Source of the DNA: an uncultured Thermoanaerobaculia bacterium
GTDB taxonomy: Bacteria > Acidobacteriota > Thermoanaerobaculia > Multivoradales > Multivoraceae
DNA length: 64,000 bases
Direction: 5' to 3'
Assembly: GCA_951813015.1 (NCBI GenBank)
Contig: CATOTG010000002.1
Coordinates: 528,101 to 592,100 of the forward strand
Positions 62,154-64,000 of this stretch are shown piece by piece. The notes beneath the pieces were generated by a model. It was not told the origin of the DNA, ran no database searches, and worked only from the letters and a program-made list of their open reading frames with translations. How positions within the stretch are numbered: the first letter of the stretch is position 1; each line of letters opens with the position of its first letter. A program made the position numbers and the translations under genes.

Positions 62154-63797
62154 TCAAGGCGCGCTGCCGGGAAGCGGCGCGCGCGAACCGCCGTCGCCAG
62201 GATCGAAGTACTTCTCGACGATCCAGTCCGGCTGCCAGCGGTCCGGTTCGCGTCTTGTGCCGGTGAGATCGCGGTGCAGCGGCGCCGGGTCGGGGACCGA
62301 GAGCGGCACAGTGTCGCCCATCGCCGCCTGCCAGCCTTCCAGGAGGGCTTCGAGGCGGACCGCGGTTTCCCTGTGCTCGGGATCAAGGATGAGGTTCTCC
62401 AGTTCGTCCGGGTCGTCCGCAAGGTCGAACAACTGGCGGTAGTTCACGTTCGGATAGACGATCAGCTTGTAGCGGTCGTCCCGCACCGCGCGCATCACGT
62501 CCCGGTAGGGCAGGAACACGCTCTTGCGCCAGGCCGGATCGCCGCCGGACCAGAGCGGGGCGAGATCCCGGCCGTCGATGCCCGGCGGCGCCTCGACGGC
62601 GCCCCGTGCGAGCAGGGTCGGGAAGAGGTCGAACAGGTAGGTCAAGGCGTCGGTCGAGCCGTGCGGGATGCCCGGGCCGCGGATGATCAGCGGGCAGCGC
62701 ATCGAGTGCTCGTAGAGGTTCTGCTTGCCCAGGAGGCCGTGGCTGCCGACCGACAGGCCGTGGTCCGCGGCGTAGACGACGATCGTGTTCTCCGCCTGGC
62801 CGTTCTCGTCCAGGGCTTTCAGGATGCGGCCCACCTGTTCGTCGAGGTGGGTGATCAGGCCGTAGTACTCGGCGACCTGGTCGCGGATGACATCCTCGGT
62901 CCGTGGCCAGGCGGCCAGGTTCTCGTCACGCAGGATGAGCGCGCCGTTGTCGAACGGGTGCTGCGGCATGTAGTTGGGCGGCAGCGGAAGGTTGCGCTCG
63001 TAGTAGCGCTCCCGGTACTCGGGGGGCGGCTGGCGCGGATCGTGGGGCGCGGTGAAGGGCACGTAGGCGAAGAACGGCCGGTCCGACTCTCCGCGTTCCC
63101 CGGCCGAGGCCCGCTCGTCCAGGAACTCGATCACCGCGTCCGCGAACAGCTCGCTGGAGAACGTCTCCCCCACGCGTCGCCTGACCATCCCGCCGTTCTC
63201 GATGTCCTGCACCTCCGTTCGGGTGTGATCGGCCATGCCGCCCAGGTAGACCGCCGTGCCCCGGTCGAAGCTCCGCAGCAGAGCCTCCTCGCCGTTGTGC
63301 CACTTGCCGGTGATGAAGGTGCGGTAGCCGCCCGCCTCCAGCAGCCGCGGCAAGGTCGGCGCCCCCTCCATGCGGTTCGGCGAGCGCATCCAGCTACGGC
63401 CAGTCAGCACCATCGCCCGGCTGGGCACGCAAACGGCGCCGCTGTTCGAGCCGAAGACGTAGTTGCGCCGGAAGCTCCACCCCTCGGCCACGATTCGATC
63501 CAGGTTGGGGGTGTCGATCAGGTCGTTGCCCCAGGCGCCGATCGTGTCGGCCCGCTGGTCGTCCGCGAAGAGGAACAGGATGTTCGGTTGAAACAGCGGC
63601 GGCTGCGACTCGAGGCTGCCGGCTGGCTCGTCGGCCGCGCGGGGCGCGCAGGAAAGCACTGCCAGGGCCGCCGCGGCCACCAGGACCGCTGGCCGGGCGA
63701 ACCGACCCGGCCCCTGGCCGGCACGTTCAGTGGCCGCCTCCGGCGGCAGCCGGCGGGGACGCCGGCGCACCCGGTTTCTGCCGCGCAAGGTCCCCAT
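62154..63797 (-). CDS. sulfatase (type I, formylglycine-dependent)
   Basis: A 547-residue alkaline-phosphatase-superfamily sulfatase. Motifs: NILFLFADDQRADTIGAWGN (metal aspartates), CVPSRAMVLTGR near 123 (the cysteine converted to formylglycine), TFITGKWHNGEEA, FTAPHDPRQPPPEYRERYYE and VVYAADHGLSVGSHGLLGKQ. It would hydrolyse sulfate esters of a glycan or other substrate. The first 25 residues (GTLRGRNRVRRRPRRLPPEA) are encoded by dispersed repeat E; a hydrophobic segment with lipobox-like VLSCAP follows. GTG 63800 (overlapping the upstream stop) is an alternative start. Confidence 0.87.
   Translation of the reverse strand: MGTLRGRNRVRRRPRRLPPEAATERAGQGPGRFARPAVLVAAAALAVLSCAPRAADEPAGSLESQPPLFQPNILFLFADDQRADTIGAWGNDLIDTPNLDRIVAEGWSFRRNYVFGSNSGAVCVPSRAMVLTGRSWMRSPNRMEGAPTLPRLLEAGGYRTFITGKWHNGEEALLRSFDRGTAVYLGGMADHTRTEVQDIENGGMVRRRVGETFSSELFADAVIEFLDERASAGERGESDRPFFAYVPFTAPHDPRQPPPEYRERYYERNLPLPPNYMPQHPFDNGALILRDENLAAWPRTEDVIRDQVAEYYGLITHLDEQVGRILKALDENGQAENTIVVYAADHGLSVGSHGLLGKQNLYEHSMRCPLIIRGPGIPHGSTDALTYLFDLFPTLLARGAVEAPPGIDGRDLAPLWSGGDPAWRKSVFLPYRDVMRAVRDDRYKLIVYPNVNYRQLFDLADDPDELENLILDPEHRETAVRLEALLEGWQAAMGDTVPLSVPDPAPLHRDLTGTRREPDRWQPDWIVEKYFDPGDGGSRAPLPGSAP
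63735..63788 (+). repeat. dispersed repeat E, copy 3, overlapping the sulfatase start
   Basis: GCCGGCGGGGACGCCGGCGC then ACCCGGTTTCTGCCGCGCAA, matching copies at 17071 and 27726. On the minus strand it encodes the arginine-rich leader of the sulfatase. Confidence 0.7.
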
Positions 63798-64000
63798 CAC
63801 GACTCTTTGTCGGCGGCCTCGGCGGCCGTCGCCACGCGGGCGATCGCGTCGAGCTTCTCCACTACCTCGGGATCGATCTCGTCTTGCGGCACGAACTCGG
63901 CCAGCCGGTGGAAGTTCGCCTTCGCCATCAGGTTCGGCGCGCCCAGGTTGGCGGCAAAGGTCTCGAACAGCGGCGCCAGGAACTCGGAGCTTGCTTTCGT
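63797..64000 (-). CDS. unidentified protein, C-terminal part (partial at window end)
   Basis: The minus-strand frame is open from the window edge to a TGA at 63797-63799. The 67 visible residues read EFLAPLFETFAANLGAPNLM, KANFHRLAEFVPQDEIDPEV and DAIARVATAAEAADKES. It is helical and acidic, clearly protein-like, and its stop overlaps a GTG start of the sulfatase. I do not recognise the family from this end alone. Confidence 0.6.
   Translation of the reverse strand, partial: TKASSEFLAPLFETFAANLGAPNLMAKANFHRLAEFVPQDEIDPEVVEKLDAIARVATAAEAADKES

Noticed and set aside
61976-62266. 96-residue ORF within repeat R/P copy 3
   Set aside because: Its continuity comes from the repeat module's open frame; no start signal or conserved neighbour supports a separate gene.

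Overview
This is a GC-rich, gene-dense bacterial chromosome segment with Gram-negative traits: periplasmic and lipoprotein signal peptides, an RND efflux pump, a beta-barrel porin and c-type cytochromes. No rRNA, tRNA, CRISPR array or intact mobile element was found. The mix of families suggests an environmental, probably marine or host-associated, Acidobacteriota-like lineage. These include F420/FMN luciferase-like oxidoreductases, cytochrome c/copper-monooxygenase-like proteins, a one-chain biotin-dependent carboxylase, a sulfatase, a DUF6797-type dehydrogenase with a multiheme partner, and secreted VOC proteins. That placement is inference; no marker gene settles it.

Layout. 1-4.2 kb: MFS transporter tail, a DUF2911 protein with a cytochrome c/Cu-monooxygenase-like protein, and a divergent porin. 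4.1-5.9 kb: two-subunit aconitase X. 6.0-11.6 kb: acyl-CoA synthetase, quinone-type MDR reductase, LLM oxidoreductase and PQQ dehydrogenase in tight series. 11.7-18.7 kb: NHL lipoprotein, HupE/UreJ protein, serine hydrolase, an uncharacterised DGLPxxPPT-type protein, and a methyltransferase with a secreted protein. 18.7-25.4 kb: a nitrogen-control block (amtB, glnK, then convergent glnE with a second LLM oxidoreductase). 25.4-30 kb: Nudix, second cytochrome/Cu-monooxygenase protein, two VOC proteins. 29.8-35.7 kb: RND efflux adaptor and permease (frameshifted), alpha/beta hydrolase, SIS isomerase. 36-39.4 kb: fused acyl-CoA carboxylase. 39.4-46.2 kb: integrase relic, Uma2 nuclease, DUF6797 dehydrogenase and pentaheme cytochrome (frameshifted). 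46.3-53.3 kb: BoxB (frameshifted), HPF-like protein, deacetylase, PQQ propeller, DoxX, acetoacetyl-CoA synthetase. 53.5-64 kb: M16 peptidase, gamma-glutamyltransferase with modABC, enoyl-CoA hydratase-family protein, sulfatase, and a partial gene.

Most interesting signals. (i) A family of short palindromic repeats sits mainly in intergenic gaps, and one 75-bp (25-codon) copy is read in frame inside a secreted dehydrogenase, just after its signal peptide. (ii) In the nitrogen block, GlnE carries two GlnD-like ACT domains between its nucleotidyltransferase halves, while the PII protein lacks the uridylylation tyrosine. (iii) A TAnnnT box lies 6-10 nt before several start codons, suggesting leaderless transcription. 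(iv) Relics of a copper amine oxidase and a P4-type integrase are present. (v) Three long genes each carry one extra base in a homopolymer.

Metabolically the window fits an aerobic heterotroph handling fatty/aromatic acyl-CoA thioesters, ketone bodies, hydroxyproline-type compounds and sulfated substrates, with respiratory quinoproteins and cytochromes in the periplasm. Molybdate uptake serves enzymes outside the window.
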